From an uncultured Succinivibrio sp. (GTDB lineage: Bacteria > Pseudomonadota > Gammaproteobacteria > Enterobacterales > Succinivibrionaceae): a stretch of 13,408 nt of DNA. The notes beneath the pieces were generated by a model that made no database searches, had not been told where the DNA came from, and saw only the letters and a list, made by a program, of their open reading frames with translations. Positions 1-6,221 of the stretch are shown one piece after another. Made by a program: the position numbers and the translations under genes. Position 1 is the first letter of the stretch, and every line of letters begins with the position of its first letter. The stretch lies in assembly GCA_934218695.1 (NCBI GenBank), contig CAKQDA010000027.1, positions 1 through 13,408 of the forward strand, read 5' to 3'.

Positions 1-77
1 CCTATCACTGCGCTGTTATCAATGGAACTGATGTCGATCAGCCAAGAAATCTGGCTAAGTCTGTGACTGTTGAATAA
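1..77 (+). CDS. glmS: Glutamine-fructose-6-phosphate aminotransferase (isomerizing), C-terminal end only
   Basis: The third reading frame from the window edge is open to a TAA at 75-77 and encodes a 24-residue tail ending GTDVDQPRNLAKSVTVE. This is the nearly invariant C-terminus of GlmS, which makes glucosamine-6-phosphate from fructose-6-phosphate and glutamine as the first step of UDP-GlcNAc, peptidoglycan and LPS synthesis in the cytoplasm. The rest of the gene lies before the window. The conserved tail forms part of the sugar-phosphate (SIS) active site, which is why it is so constant and why Tn7 TnsD proteins recognise its DNA. A strong terminator follows 22 bases after the stop, so glmS ends its own transcription unit. 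Only the tail is seen, but the match is distinctive. Confidence 0.93.
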   Translation, partial: YHCAVINGTDVDQPRNLAKSVTVE

Positions 78-104
78 ACAAAAATTACCTAGGAAACGAT
101 CTGT
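30..104 (+). other. Predicted attTn7 site, unoccupied
   Basis: The last glmS codons (30-77) match the conserved stretch bound by TnsD/TniQ proteins of Tn7-like elements. In E. coli the insertion point lies about 25 bases downstream of the glmS stop, which here falls near 100-104 in the left arm of the terminator stem. No Tn7-like end (TGTGGG-type terminus) or tns gene is seen, so the site appears empty. The site is known from other bacteria; its use here is inferred from sequence conservation. Confidence 0.5.
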
Positions 105-141
105 CACCTTAGATCAATACTGAGCGTGACAGATTTTTTTT
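99..141 (+). terminator. Rho-independent terminator of glmS
   Basis: ATCTGTCAC (99-107) pairs perfectly with GTGACAGAT (126-134). The stem continues with CTTAG (108-112) against CTGAG (120-124) with one G-T wobble and a one-base bulge at 125, leaving a 7-base loop (113-119). A run of eight T follows (134-141). It lies 22 bases after the glmS stop codon and separates it from the transporter gene at 205. Confidence 0.92.
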
Positions 142-169
142 AACTAAACCATAAAAAAGAATGTATTAT
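140..169 (+). promoter_or_regulatory. Possible sigma-70 promoter for the transporter gene
   Basis: TTAACT (140-145, 4/6 to the -35 consensus) and TATTAT (164-169, 5/6 to the -10 consensus) are separated by 18 bases. The pair lies directly after the glmS terminator and just before an inverted repeat that could be an operator. It is the best match in the 63-base gap between terminator and start codon, but AT-rich DNA gives such matches by chance. Confidence 0.35.
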
Positions 170-173
170 ATGC

Positions 174-187
174 GCTGAAAATTCAGC
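174..187 (+). promoter_or_regulatory. Operator-like inverted repeat before the transporter gene
   Basis: GCTGAA (174-179) and TTCAGC (182-187) form a perfect 6-bp inverted repeat around a 2-base centre. It sits 4 bases downstream of the putative -10 box and 17 bases before the ATG at 205, where a repressor would block transcription. It could also form a small RNA stem in the leader. No regulator gene is visible in the window to pair with it. Confidence 0.35.
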
Positions 188-204
188 AAATAATACAAAT
201 AAGC

Positions 205-2076
205 ATGTTAACAAAAGAAAAAGCCATAAAACTCTATGTTCCATACTGTTTAGTTTCAGTTGCAAGAGACGCAGTTTACTACTTTGTACTATCTTTTTAT
301 TTTATATACCTGTCCAGAGTACTTAACCTATCCTTAAACTGCCTTGTGCCAATGATTTTATTCGTAAAAGTCATAGATATCATAAAAGAGCCTTTTATTG
401 GATTATTTATTGATTCTCTGAGCAGTTACTTTAAGTTAAATAAATTCAGATTTTTTGTCCTAACAGGAGCAGTTTTAAATGCTGTTACCACTGTTGCAAT
501 TTTCAATGTTCCGCATTTGAGTGACGATACCCTTGAAATATTGTACAGTACAATTTGTTTCTCTTTATGGTCGATTACTTTTTCTTTATACGAACTGTCT
601 ACCTGGGCAGTGCTGACCACATTCGGAAAAGACAATAAAATCAGAGAGGCTTTTGCTTCTGTTTCTAGGATCTCATCCCTTATCGGATTTTCAATTACGC
701 TGCTGATTTTTTCGACAATATTAAACACAAACAGTATTCTGCCTAAGATTGCCCAAACAATACCTGAACATAACTTTAATGTAAGCTCACTTTATATTGC
801 AGTTTTTTTATTTATAACAGCAATAGTATTCTCCACAAGCTTTTCAGACATTAATACAAATCATAAGCAGATCTCTTTTGCAAAAGCAAAAAGAGCCTTT
901 TTGGGAAATGATCAACTTATCATCACCTTTGCAGTGACACTCCTGCAACAGATCACCCTAAGCGTTTTTGTCTGCTCTTTCGGCTATTTCTTCCTATTTT
1001 TACCAGTGATCCCTACTGATCACGATATCTTTTTTCAAGTTCACATACCATGGATTTCAACTGCATTTATTTCACTGTTACTGTATAAGGTCATTGTAAA
1101 AGCCACCTCCAGAAGACTGGTTTTTATTATTTCAATCATCTTACCTATGACAGGTTTTGTTCTGATGTTCATGCTAGACTTTTTGGGAATGCTAACATTA
1201 CCTTTAATAGGAGTGCTTGTATCAATCTGTTCCTGCGGATTTGCCCTATCGCTTGCATCCACTACTGTTATGACTGCTGATTGTGTAGATTATGGTGAAT
1301 TCAAGTTTGGTATCAGAGCTGAGTGCATGAATTTTTCGGTTCAAACCATGTCAGCTAAAATCGGGTACATATTCATACTGATTATTACAGGATTATCTTT
1401 CTCTTTTTCAGATATTTTTACAAAAAACGTCAATTTAACCAATCAGATGTACTCAATCTATTTGTGTATCATGATTGTCTGTATCTGTAGTATAGCCATG
1501 CTGATTGTTTATGTTACCTACTATAAACTGCACGGCAGTTTCTTTGAAAACATACTAAACGCTATAGCATACTTTTCTAATAACAAATCCTCCATGGTAA
1601 AAGAAAAATTTAACTCTGTCAGATACGCTATCGATGAGCATTGTGTTCTATACAAACTTAAAGCCAATGATCTTAATGAAGTTATACAGGTTTTAACTGA
1701 CAGACTTTTTGATGTCAAGGCTATCAAATCAAAGAATGAATTCATAAAAGGTATAAACGAAAAAATAGCAAAGTCTCCAGCTGGCATCGCACATGGTATT
1801 GCCATACCACATGCTCGAGGCAATTACATAAACAGAAGCTCATTAGCAGTTGCAACTCTAAAAACTCCATTAAACTGTGGAGCAAGTGACAGCAGACCAT
1901 GCGATCTGTTCTTTTTAATAGCTGTACCTGACGATGGCGTATCTCATATCAACTTACTGTCCAATCTTTCTTTAATGCTGAGCGAACCTGGCTTTGCAGA
2001 TAAATTAAGACATTCCGGTTCAAATGAGGAAATTACAAAAAGGCTTATCTCATGCGAAAGAAACTTATTCAACTAA
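205..2076 (+). CDS. GPH-family sugar:cation symporter fused to a PTS EIIA domain (fructose/Ntr type)
   Basis: Residues 1-440 form a 12-helix MFS transporter of the glycoside-pentoside-hexuronide (MelB/LacS) family. The signature loop MTADCVDYGEFKFGIRAE (about 356-372) carries the DYGE and GxRxE residues typical of that family. After a hydrophilic linker (about 441-480), residues 481-620 form a PTS EIIA domain of the type 2 (fructose/mannitol/Ntr) fold. The motif GIAIPHAR carries the expected phospho-acceptor histidine, H536. The protein should import a glycoside, pentose or hexuronide with a cation, with its activity tuned by phosphorylation from HPr. The known precedent, LacS, carries a type 1 (glucose-type) EIIA domain, so this domain choice is unusual. 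The start has only a weak Shine-Dalgarno, but the family's N-terminal helix begins here. The substrate is unknown. The stop overlaps the next gene by 25 bases. Confidence 0.85.
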   Translation: MLTKEKAIKLYVPYCLVSVARDAVYYFVLSFYFIYLSRVLNLSLNCLVPMILFVKVIDIIKEPFIGLFIDSLSSYFKLNKFRFFVLTGAVLNAVTTVAIFNVPHLSDDTLEILYSTICFSLWSITFSLYELSTWAVLTTFGKDNKIREAFASVSRISSLIGFSITLLIFSTILNTNSILPKIAQTIPEHNFNVSSLYIAVFLFITAIVFSTSFSDINTNHKQISFAKAKRAFLGNDQLIITFAVTLLQQITLSVFVCSFGYFFLFLPVIPTDHDIFFQVHIPWISTAFISLLLYKVIVKATSRRLVFIISIILPMTGFVLMFMLDFLGMLTLPLIGVLVSICSCGFALSLASTTVMTADCVDYGEFKFGIRAECMNFSVQTMSAKIGYIFILIITGLSFSFSDIFTKNVNLTNQMYSIYLCIMIVCICSIAMLIVYVTYYKLHGSFFENILNAIAYFSNNKSSMVKEKFNSVRYAIDEHCVLYKLKANDLNEVIQVLTDRLFDVKAIKSKNEFIKGINEKIAKSPAGIAHGIAIPHARGNYINRSSLAVATLKTPLNCGASDSRPCDLFFLIAVPDDGVSHINLLSNLSLMLSEPGFADKLRHSGSNEEITKRLISCERNLFN

Positions 2077-2807
2077 TTGCTGCTATACCGGCACTTTTTA
2101 CTTTTGAACAGGCTTTTGCTACTTCTGAGGTTGTGGTGTGTGCTGTACCGCAGGTGTATTCAGCCCTTGAAAATGCAAAAGAAGAAGCTTCTGAAAGATT
2201 TACAACTTTCTATGCTCCTACAGAAGATATTGTTTCAAGGATTGCAAACAACTCTGGCAAATGCTCACTTGTCATCAGTTCTGATGAAAAATTAGCAATT
2301 CTGATGCTAAGAGCAGATAAGACTACAAGGGAAGACATAAAGCCATTAGTAAAAGCGCCTTTAGTACTGTGGACTAAAGATGAAAAACTGTTAAAAAATG
2401 ATATTAGTGCGATAAAGGATAAAAAGCTAAAATCGATTGCCCTTCCCAAAGCATCTCTAACTCCTGTTGGTTTTGCAGCTTCACAAATTGTAAAAAAGAA
2501 AAACTTTCCAACTAACTACATAAAAAACAGGATCTATAGAACTGAGCATGAATATCAGGCTTTTGCAATGGTAAACAGTGGCAACGTCCAAACAGGTTTT
2601 ATTACAAAGCCTCTGATTATAAGAGATGGTAAAGTCACTGGATCATACTGGTTTATACCTCGCAAATATTATGATCCAATCGTGTACTTCATAATCAATA
2701 GCGATTCAAACTCATATAAAACCAGAAAAGTTTTCAGCTATTTACTTTCTGACAGTAATGTCCGTATGTACTTTAAAATTGCTGGATTTGAGGAGCTGAA
2801 TCAGTAA
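2052..2807 (+). CDS. ModA-like periplasmic substrate-binding protein (orphan)
   Basis: The 251-residue protein begins with a Sec signal peptide: basic MRKK, a hydrophobic core, then cleavage likely after AFA at residue 23. The mature part resembles the type 2 periplasmic binding fold of ModA (molybdate/tungstate or other oxyanions). It has a VVVCAVPQVYSAL first strand, an interdomain segment around TPVGFAASQIVKKKNF, a YYDPIVYFII strand and a C-terminal helix ending YLLSDSNVRMYFKIAGFEEL. The residues that bind molybdate in ModA are not clearly kept, so the ligand is open. It starts inside the end of the symporter-EIIA gene (ATG at 2052, preceded by a weak AGG), suggesting translational coupling. 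No modB/modC-type permease or ATPase lies nearby, so it may act as a sensor or scavenger. The ModA relationship is moderately sure; the role is unknown. Confidence 0.65.
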   Translation: MRKKLIQLIAAIPALFTFEQAFATSEVVVCAVPQVYSALENAKEEASERFTTFYAPTEDIVSRIANNSGKCSLVISSDEKLAILMLRADKTTREDIKPLVKAPLVLWTKDEKLLKNDISAIKDKKLKSIALPKASLTPVGFAASQIVKKKNFPTNYIKNRIYRTEHEYQAFAMVNSGNVQTGFITKPLIIRDGKVTGSYWFIPRKYYDPIVYFIINSDSNSYKTRKVFSYLLSDSNVRMYFKIAGFEELNQ

Positions 2808-2809
2808 AG

Positions 2810-3586
2810 TCATTCCTGATGCTGACAGTAGTAGCAGTCAAAACGACAGGCTTTGCCGTCGACATAACTGCTGCGTCTTACGTTAAGTTCTAGCGGAGCT
2901 TCAACGGATGGTCTTTTCACAACCAGATGATGACCTGCCACAGTAAGCAGGTAATTGGCATAATCTACTGTATCTAGATCATATCCTACAAGTTCGTGGA
3001 AAATGCGCATATCCTTTTTGACTAAAGCACTCTTTGCTCTCTCAGGGAACATGGGATCATAATAAACCACATCAGGATGCTCTAAGTTGAGTCCATTTGA
3101 AAGATTATCTCTGATACTGCCCAAACTGCATAAGGTGGGGAGCCCATTTTTGAGCCTTGACAATGTATCCAGAGATAACTGGGCTTTTTTCATAGCTGAA
3201 AAAAGTAAAAGCCATATCACAGGATTTCTTTCAAACATATAAACCCTGGAACCTGCTGACTGCAGGATCAAGCTCTCTCTGCCAAGCCCTGCTGTAGCAT
3301 CAAATACAACAGGATTTGAGAGTTTGCCGATAACTGCTCTGCAGACGGCTTCACTGTTTTTGCCACTGTGATTTAAGCGCCACAAAAGTTTTTCATTAAA
3401 AACATCTATTTTGAAATCTTTCTCTGAAATTTCTGAATCCTTTAAAGAAAGATAGACATCACTGTTAACATGAAGAACAAAATGAGAGTCAAAATCAATA
3501 GTCTCACATTGTAACGATATTGCCTCTTTTACCAGTAAAGCTTCTTTCTCAAAAGGAGAATCTGGTGCAATTTCAAACTCTAGCAT
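2810..3586 (-). CDS. rsmJ: 16S rRNA (guanine(1516)-N(2))-methyltransferase
   Basis: RsmJ uses S-adenosylmethionine to methylate G1516 of 16S rRNA in the small subunit. The 258 residues match the usual length of about 250. Recognisable parts are the SAM-binding loop VFDATAGLGRES (94-105) followed by the acidic ribose contact FERNP (118-122), the catalytic-type motif DPMFPER (177-183), KSALVKKDMR (185-194) and VKRP (223-226). The C-terminus ends CRFDCYYCQHQE, where the E. coli protein has RFDIY. The ATG overlaps the aroE stop by 7 bases, making it the last gene of the yrdD-purE-tsaC-aroE-rsmJ operon. It ends 2 bases from the convergent ModA-like gene, with no room for a terminator between them. 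Confidence 0.93.
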   Translation of the reverse strand: MLEFEIAPDSPFEKEALLVKEAISLQCETIDFDSHFVLHVNSDVYLSLKDSEISEKDFKIDVFNEKLLWRLNHSGKNSEAVCRAVIGKLSNPVVFDATAGLGRESLILQSAGSRVYMFERNPVIWLLLFSAMKKAQLSLDTLSRLKNGLPTLCSLGSIRDNLSNGLNLEHPDVVYYDPMFPERAKSALVKKDMRIFHELVGYDLDTVDYANYLLTVAGHHLVVKRPSVEAPLELNVRRSSYVDGKACRFDCYYCQHQE

Positions 3587-4386
3587 TTTCTAAACTTCAT
3601 AATGGCGTGATCAAAATCAGGTTGAACTTCTCTCCACAGTTCAAAGCTTAAAATTGCCTGACCTACCAGCATACCAAATCCATCATGTGCATTGACACCA
3701 AGCGAAACAGCCTTATCTGTAAAGCATGTATGACCATCAGGACGGTACATCAGATCGTATACAAATGATGATTTTGAAATAATGTCATCACCTATCTTGG
3801 GCAGCTCATTCTTTAATGAGAGGGAAGTTGCATTGATTATGACATCATAAATACCGTTCAAGTTCTCGTATGATGTTCCATCAACTATTCCCGGGTATAA
3901 AACCGCAAGATCAAGTGCTTTGGACACAGTACGGTTTACGATGGTGATCTTTTTTACTCCACATTCAATAACAGGCTTTAAGATCCCCTTTGCAGCTCCG
4001 CCTGCTCCTATAATAAGAACGTGTGCATCTTTTAATTGGCAGCCAAGTCTTTTTAAATCATAAACAAGACCTCTTCCATCAGTGTTATCGCCTAAGATGC
4101 TGCCATCAGGCATCTTTTTTAATGTATTTACAGCACCGGCAGATTCAGCATACTCTGTTAAGTTGTCTGCATATGAAAACGCATCCAGCTTACATGGAAC
4201 AGTGACGTTGCATCCTAATCCTCCGTTCCTGAAAAATTCATCAGCACGAAGCTTAAAGCAGCCTTCTTCAACTAAAATGCGCCCATACTCAAGATCCTGA
4301 TGTGTTTCCTGTGCAAAAAAAGCATGCAGAGCAGGTGACATTGAGTGGGCAACAGGATTACCAAATAAAACGTACTTATCAGTCAT
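3580..4386 (-). CDS. aroE: Shikimate dehydrogenase (NADP+)
   Basis: AroE reduces 3-dehydroshikimate to shikimate in the aromatic amino acid pathway. From the start chosen it has 268 residues. S15 and S17 in NPVAHSMSP, K66 in NVTVPCK and D103 in GDNTDG are the substrate-binding and catalytic residues. The NADP-binding loop is GAGGAA (127-132), and NRTVSK (151-156) binds the 2'-phosphate. The ATG at 4386-4384 overlaps the tsaC stop as TAATG and has GGAAAG upstream in good position. An in-frame ATG four codons earlier (4398) would add MERI from inside tsaC and fits the family less well. The gene is translationally coupled on both sides, to tsaC and rsmJ. Confidence 0.95.
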   Translation of the reverse strand: MTDKYVLFGNPVAHSMSPALHAFFAQETHQDLEYGRILVEEGCFKLRADEFFRNGGLGCNVTVPCKLDAFSYADNLTEYAESAGAVNTLKKMPDGSILGDNTDGRGLVYDLKRLGCQLKDAHVLIIGAGGAAKGILKPVIECGVKKITIVNRTVSKALDLAVLYPGIVDGTSYENLNGIYDVIINATSLSLKNELPKIGDDIISKSSFVYDLMYRPDGHTCFTDKAVSLGVNAHDGFGMLVGQAILSFELWREVQPDFDHAIMKFRKC

Positions 4387-4973
4387 TATTCTTTCCAACC
4401 AGGGCCTTTTCTTACAAGGATATGGGTTAAAGTATCAAAAATTGAGGTAGGCGAATTCTGTCCGCCACAAGGCAGTGTCAGCACAAGATCAACGCGTTCG
4501 AGCAGTTTTTTATCTAACATGGAGACATCACTAGTTGCTGGCTTACCTGAAATATTAGCGCTTGTGGATACCAGTGGGGAGGCACATTCTCTGCAGAGAG
4601 CTGCCAGAGTTTCAAAAGCGGTAATTCTTACAGCGACCGTATGATTGTCCTTGAGAGCAATGCTGTGGAACTCATCATTCATCGGCAGAATGAAGGTGTG
4701 CGGACCAGGCCACATGGAAGACATTAGCTTATGAGTCTGCGCATCAATCTTTTCTGAATCGATATACCGTGATAAGTTGGATAGTGAGTTATCAACAATG
4801 ATAAGTCCCTTACTTACATCTCGCTCTTTGGCTGCGATCACTCTTTTTACAGCATTCTCATTAAAAACAGAGCAACTGATGCCATAAACACCTTCTGAAG
4901 GACAAATCACAAGTCCTCCGGCTTTTATGACCTCAGCTGCTTTGATGATGCTTGTTGAAAAAACAGCTGTCAT
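4386..4973 (-). CDS. tsaC: L-threonylcarbamoyladenylate synthase
   Basis: TsaC (YrdC/RimN) makes threonylcarbamoyl-AMP from threonine, bicarbonate and ATP, the donor for t6A at position 37 of ANN-decoding tRNAs. The 195-residue protein is a single YrdC domain, close to the 190 residues of E. coli TsaC. Visible family features are CPSEGVYGIS (24-33), the KER basic pair K49/R51 followed by KGLIIV, WPGPHTFIL (88-96), VAVRIT, and STSANISG (136-143). It begins 15 bases after purE with no clear Shine-Dalgarno, so it probably depends on upstream translation, and it is coupled to aroE through a TAATG overlap. The longer Sua5 form is excluded because the C-terminal Sua5 domain is missing. Confidence 0.93.
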   Translation of the reverse strand: MTAVFSTSIIKAAEVIKAGGLVICPSEGVYGISCSVFNENAVKRVIAAKERDVSKGLIIVDNSLSNLSRYIDSEKIDAQTHKLMSSMWPGPHTFILPMNDEFHSIALKDNHTVAVRITAFETLAALCRECASPLVSTSANISGKPATSDVSMLDKKLLERVDLVLTLPCGGQNSPTSIFDTLTHILVRKGPGWKE

Positions 4974-4988
4974 TTAAATTATCTTAAA

Positions 4989-5498
4989 TCAGATGTTCTT
5001 TAATTTTTCTTGTAAGGCAGCATCTTTGTCCATTACTGTCTTAGCAGCTTTTTCTCTGTCTGCCTTTACTTTTGCATCAATATCTTTATCAGTTAAAGCT
5101 ATGATCTGTGCTGCCAGATAAGCCGCATTCTTAGCTCCTGCCTTGCCAACAGCTACAGTTGCAACAGGAATTCCACCTGGCATCTGAACAGTAGAATACA
5201 GAGCATCGACTCCAGAGAGTGGACCTCCATCACAAGGAATACCAATTACAGGTCTTGTGGTTCTTGCAGCAATTGCACCGGCTAAATGGGCGGCTAACCC
5301 TGCTGCACCAATAAATACAGCACAACCTCTGTTTTCTGCATCTTTTACATAGTCGCTTACAACATCTGGAGTACGGTGAGCTGATGCAACTCTTGCCTCA
5401 TAAGGAATGCCAAAACTCTTAAGAATTGACATAGTGTTTTCTAATAAAGGAAGATCAGAATCTGATCCCATTAAAATAGCAACAAAAGCTTTTGACAT
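4989..5498 (-). CDS. purE: 5-(carboxyamino)imidazole ribonucleotide mutase / AIR carboxylase catalytic subunit
   Basis: PurE forms 4-carboxy-AIR in de novo purine synthesis. The 169 residues show GSDSDLP (11-17) and SAHRTP (39-44), which bind the substrate phosphate and ribose, and the active-site histidine H71 in GLAAHLAG. VQMPGGIPVATV follows further on. The active-site loop reads AAGLAAHLAGAIAA rather than the AGAGGAAHLPGM usual in enteric PurE, and is closer to the clostridial or deltaproteobacterial form as I remember it. A good Shine-Dalgarno (GAGGT, 9 bases before the ATG) supports the start. No purK (the ATP-dependent N5-CAIR synthetase) lies beside it, although in Vibrio relatives purK accompanies purE at this same locus. 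The protein reads as class I-like, not as the SAHKT class II type. Confidence 0.93.
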   Translation of the reverse strand: MSKAFVAILMGSDSDLPLLENTMSILKSFGIPYEARVASAHRTPDVVSDYVKDAENRGCAVFIGAAGLAAHLAGAIAARTTRPVIGIPCDGGPLSGVDALYSTVQMPGGIPVATVAVGKAGAKNAAYLAAQIIALTDKDIDAKVKADREKAAKTVMDKDAALQEKLKNI

Positions 5499-5540
5499 AA
5501 TTATTTACCTCGTTAATAGTGATAATAATTTTACCACGCG

Positions 5541-6101
5541 TCACTTATTTGGGCGAACTATAATATGTTTACGCCGTTTTCTGCTTTCACATAGATCATT
5601 TGCGCAGACAAGGCCTATTCCAGCCTTAAATTTTTTTTCATACATAATAGGAAATGAGCAGTCCGGACAGGATTTTGCTACAGGCTTGCCTGGGACAGAG
5701 AATTTACAGTCTGGAAAATTCGAACAGGCATAGAACATTCGCCCCGAGCGGGATGTTCTTTGAGTCAGTTTTCCTTTCTTGCATATTGGGCAGTATATAT
5801 TCATGCTCTCCTGAGGATTGTGAATATAATTGCACTCAGGGTAGTTTGAACAGCCAATAAAAATACCAAATCGTCCTTTTTTAACTAATAAAGGTTCACC
5901 GCATCTGGGGCAGGGAGCTCCAACCTCACCTAGTGAAACCACAGTATGCGTTGCTGCTACTGGTTTTAGGAAGGAGCAATCAGGATAATTTGAGCAACCT
6001 AAAAAATCTCCATGAGCTGAATGTCTAATAACAAGAGGTTCTCCACATAAAGGACATGGAGAACCTTCTTTAAGATACTCTTCATCAGACTGAACATACA
6101 T
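5541..6101 (-). CDS. yrdD: Topoisomerase-type C4 zinc-ribbon protein
   Basis: The 186-residue protein is almost entirely zinc ribbons of the kind found at the C-terminus of topoisomerase I, and matches E. coli YrdD (180 residues). Four modules are seen with all cysteines present: C16/C19/C36/C42, C64/C67/C84/C90, C104/C107/C126/C132 and C145/C148/C166/C171. The first three have the CSNYPDC-type second half; the fourth ends CANDLC and is followed by a basic tail (KRRKHIIVRPNK). It probably binds single-stranded DNA or RNA, but its cellular role is not established. It has a good ribosome site (GGGAAA) and is the first gene of the minus-strand operon, facing def. Confidence 0.9.
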   Translation of the reverse strand: MYVQSDEEYLKEGSPCPLCGEPLVIRHSAHGDFLGCSNYPDCSFLKPVAATHTVVSLGEVGAPCPRCGEPLLVKKGRFGIFIGCSNYPECNYIHNPQESMNIYCPICKKGKLTQRTSRSGRMFYACSNFPDCKFSVPGKPVAKSCPDCSFPIMYEKKFKAGIGLVCANDLCESRKRRKHIIVRPNK

Positions 6102-6167
6102 AACACATTTCCCGGTTCTGAAATTAGACTCTTTAACTTTCTTTGGCAGTCATAATCTCACAATTCA

Positions 6168-6179
6168 AGCAAATTTGCT
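6168..6179. promoter_or_regulatory. Perfect 12-bp palindrome in the yrdD/def divergent intergenic region
   Basis: AGCAAATTTGCT is a perfect palindrome lying near the middle of the 120-base region (6102-6221) that must hold the promoters for both the yrdD operon and the def operon. A second, weaker inverted repeat, CTAAT (6183-6187) with ATTAG (6194-6198), follows. The position suits a shared operator, but I recognise no known regulator consensus. Clear -35/-10 pairs could not be assigned on either strand. Confidence 0.3.
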
Positions 6180-6221
6180 CCACTAATGGTAAAATTAGAT
6201 TAACTTAAAGAAGGAAATAAA

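Noticed and set aside
78..204. Tn7-like transposon end downstream of glmS
   Set aside because: No TGTGGG-type terminus, no repeated 22-bp TnsB-like sites and no tns genes are visible.
2077..2295. Open frame of 72 leucine-rich codons inside the ModA-like gene
   Set aside because: It is an out-of-frame shadow of the ModA-like gene. The overlapping frame has a signal peptide and family similarity; this one has neither.
4384..4398. Upstream ATG for aroE (adding MERI)
   Set aside because: The TAATG start with GGAAAG before it matches the family's N-terminus better, and the longer form gains no conserved residues.
4989..5498. Class II PurE (AIR carboxylase of the Treponema type)
   Set aside because: The class II marks I remember, SAHKT and a changed AGRSNALSG loop, are absent. 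The sequence keeps SAHRTP and AAHLAG, so it is class I-like despite lacking PurK.
5407..5860. Two plus-strand open frames across yrdD and purE
   Set aside because: They lie antisense to two well-recognised genes and encode nothing recognisable.
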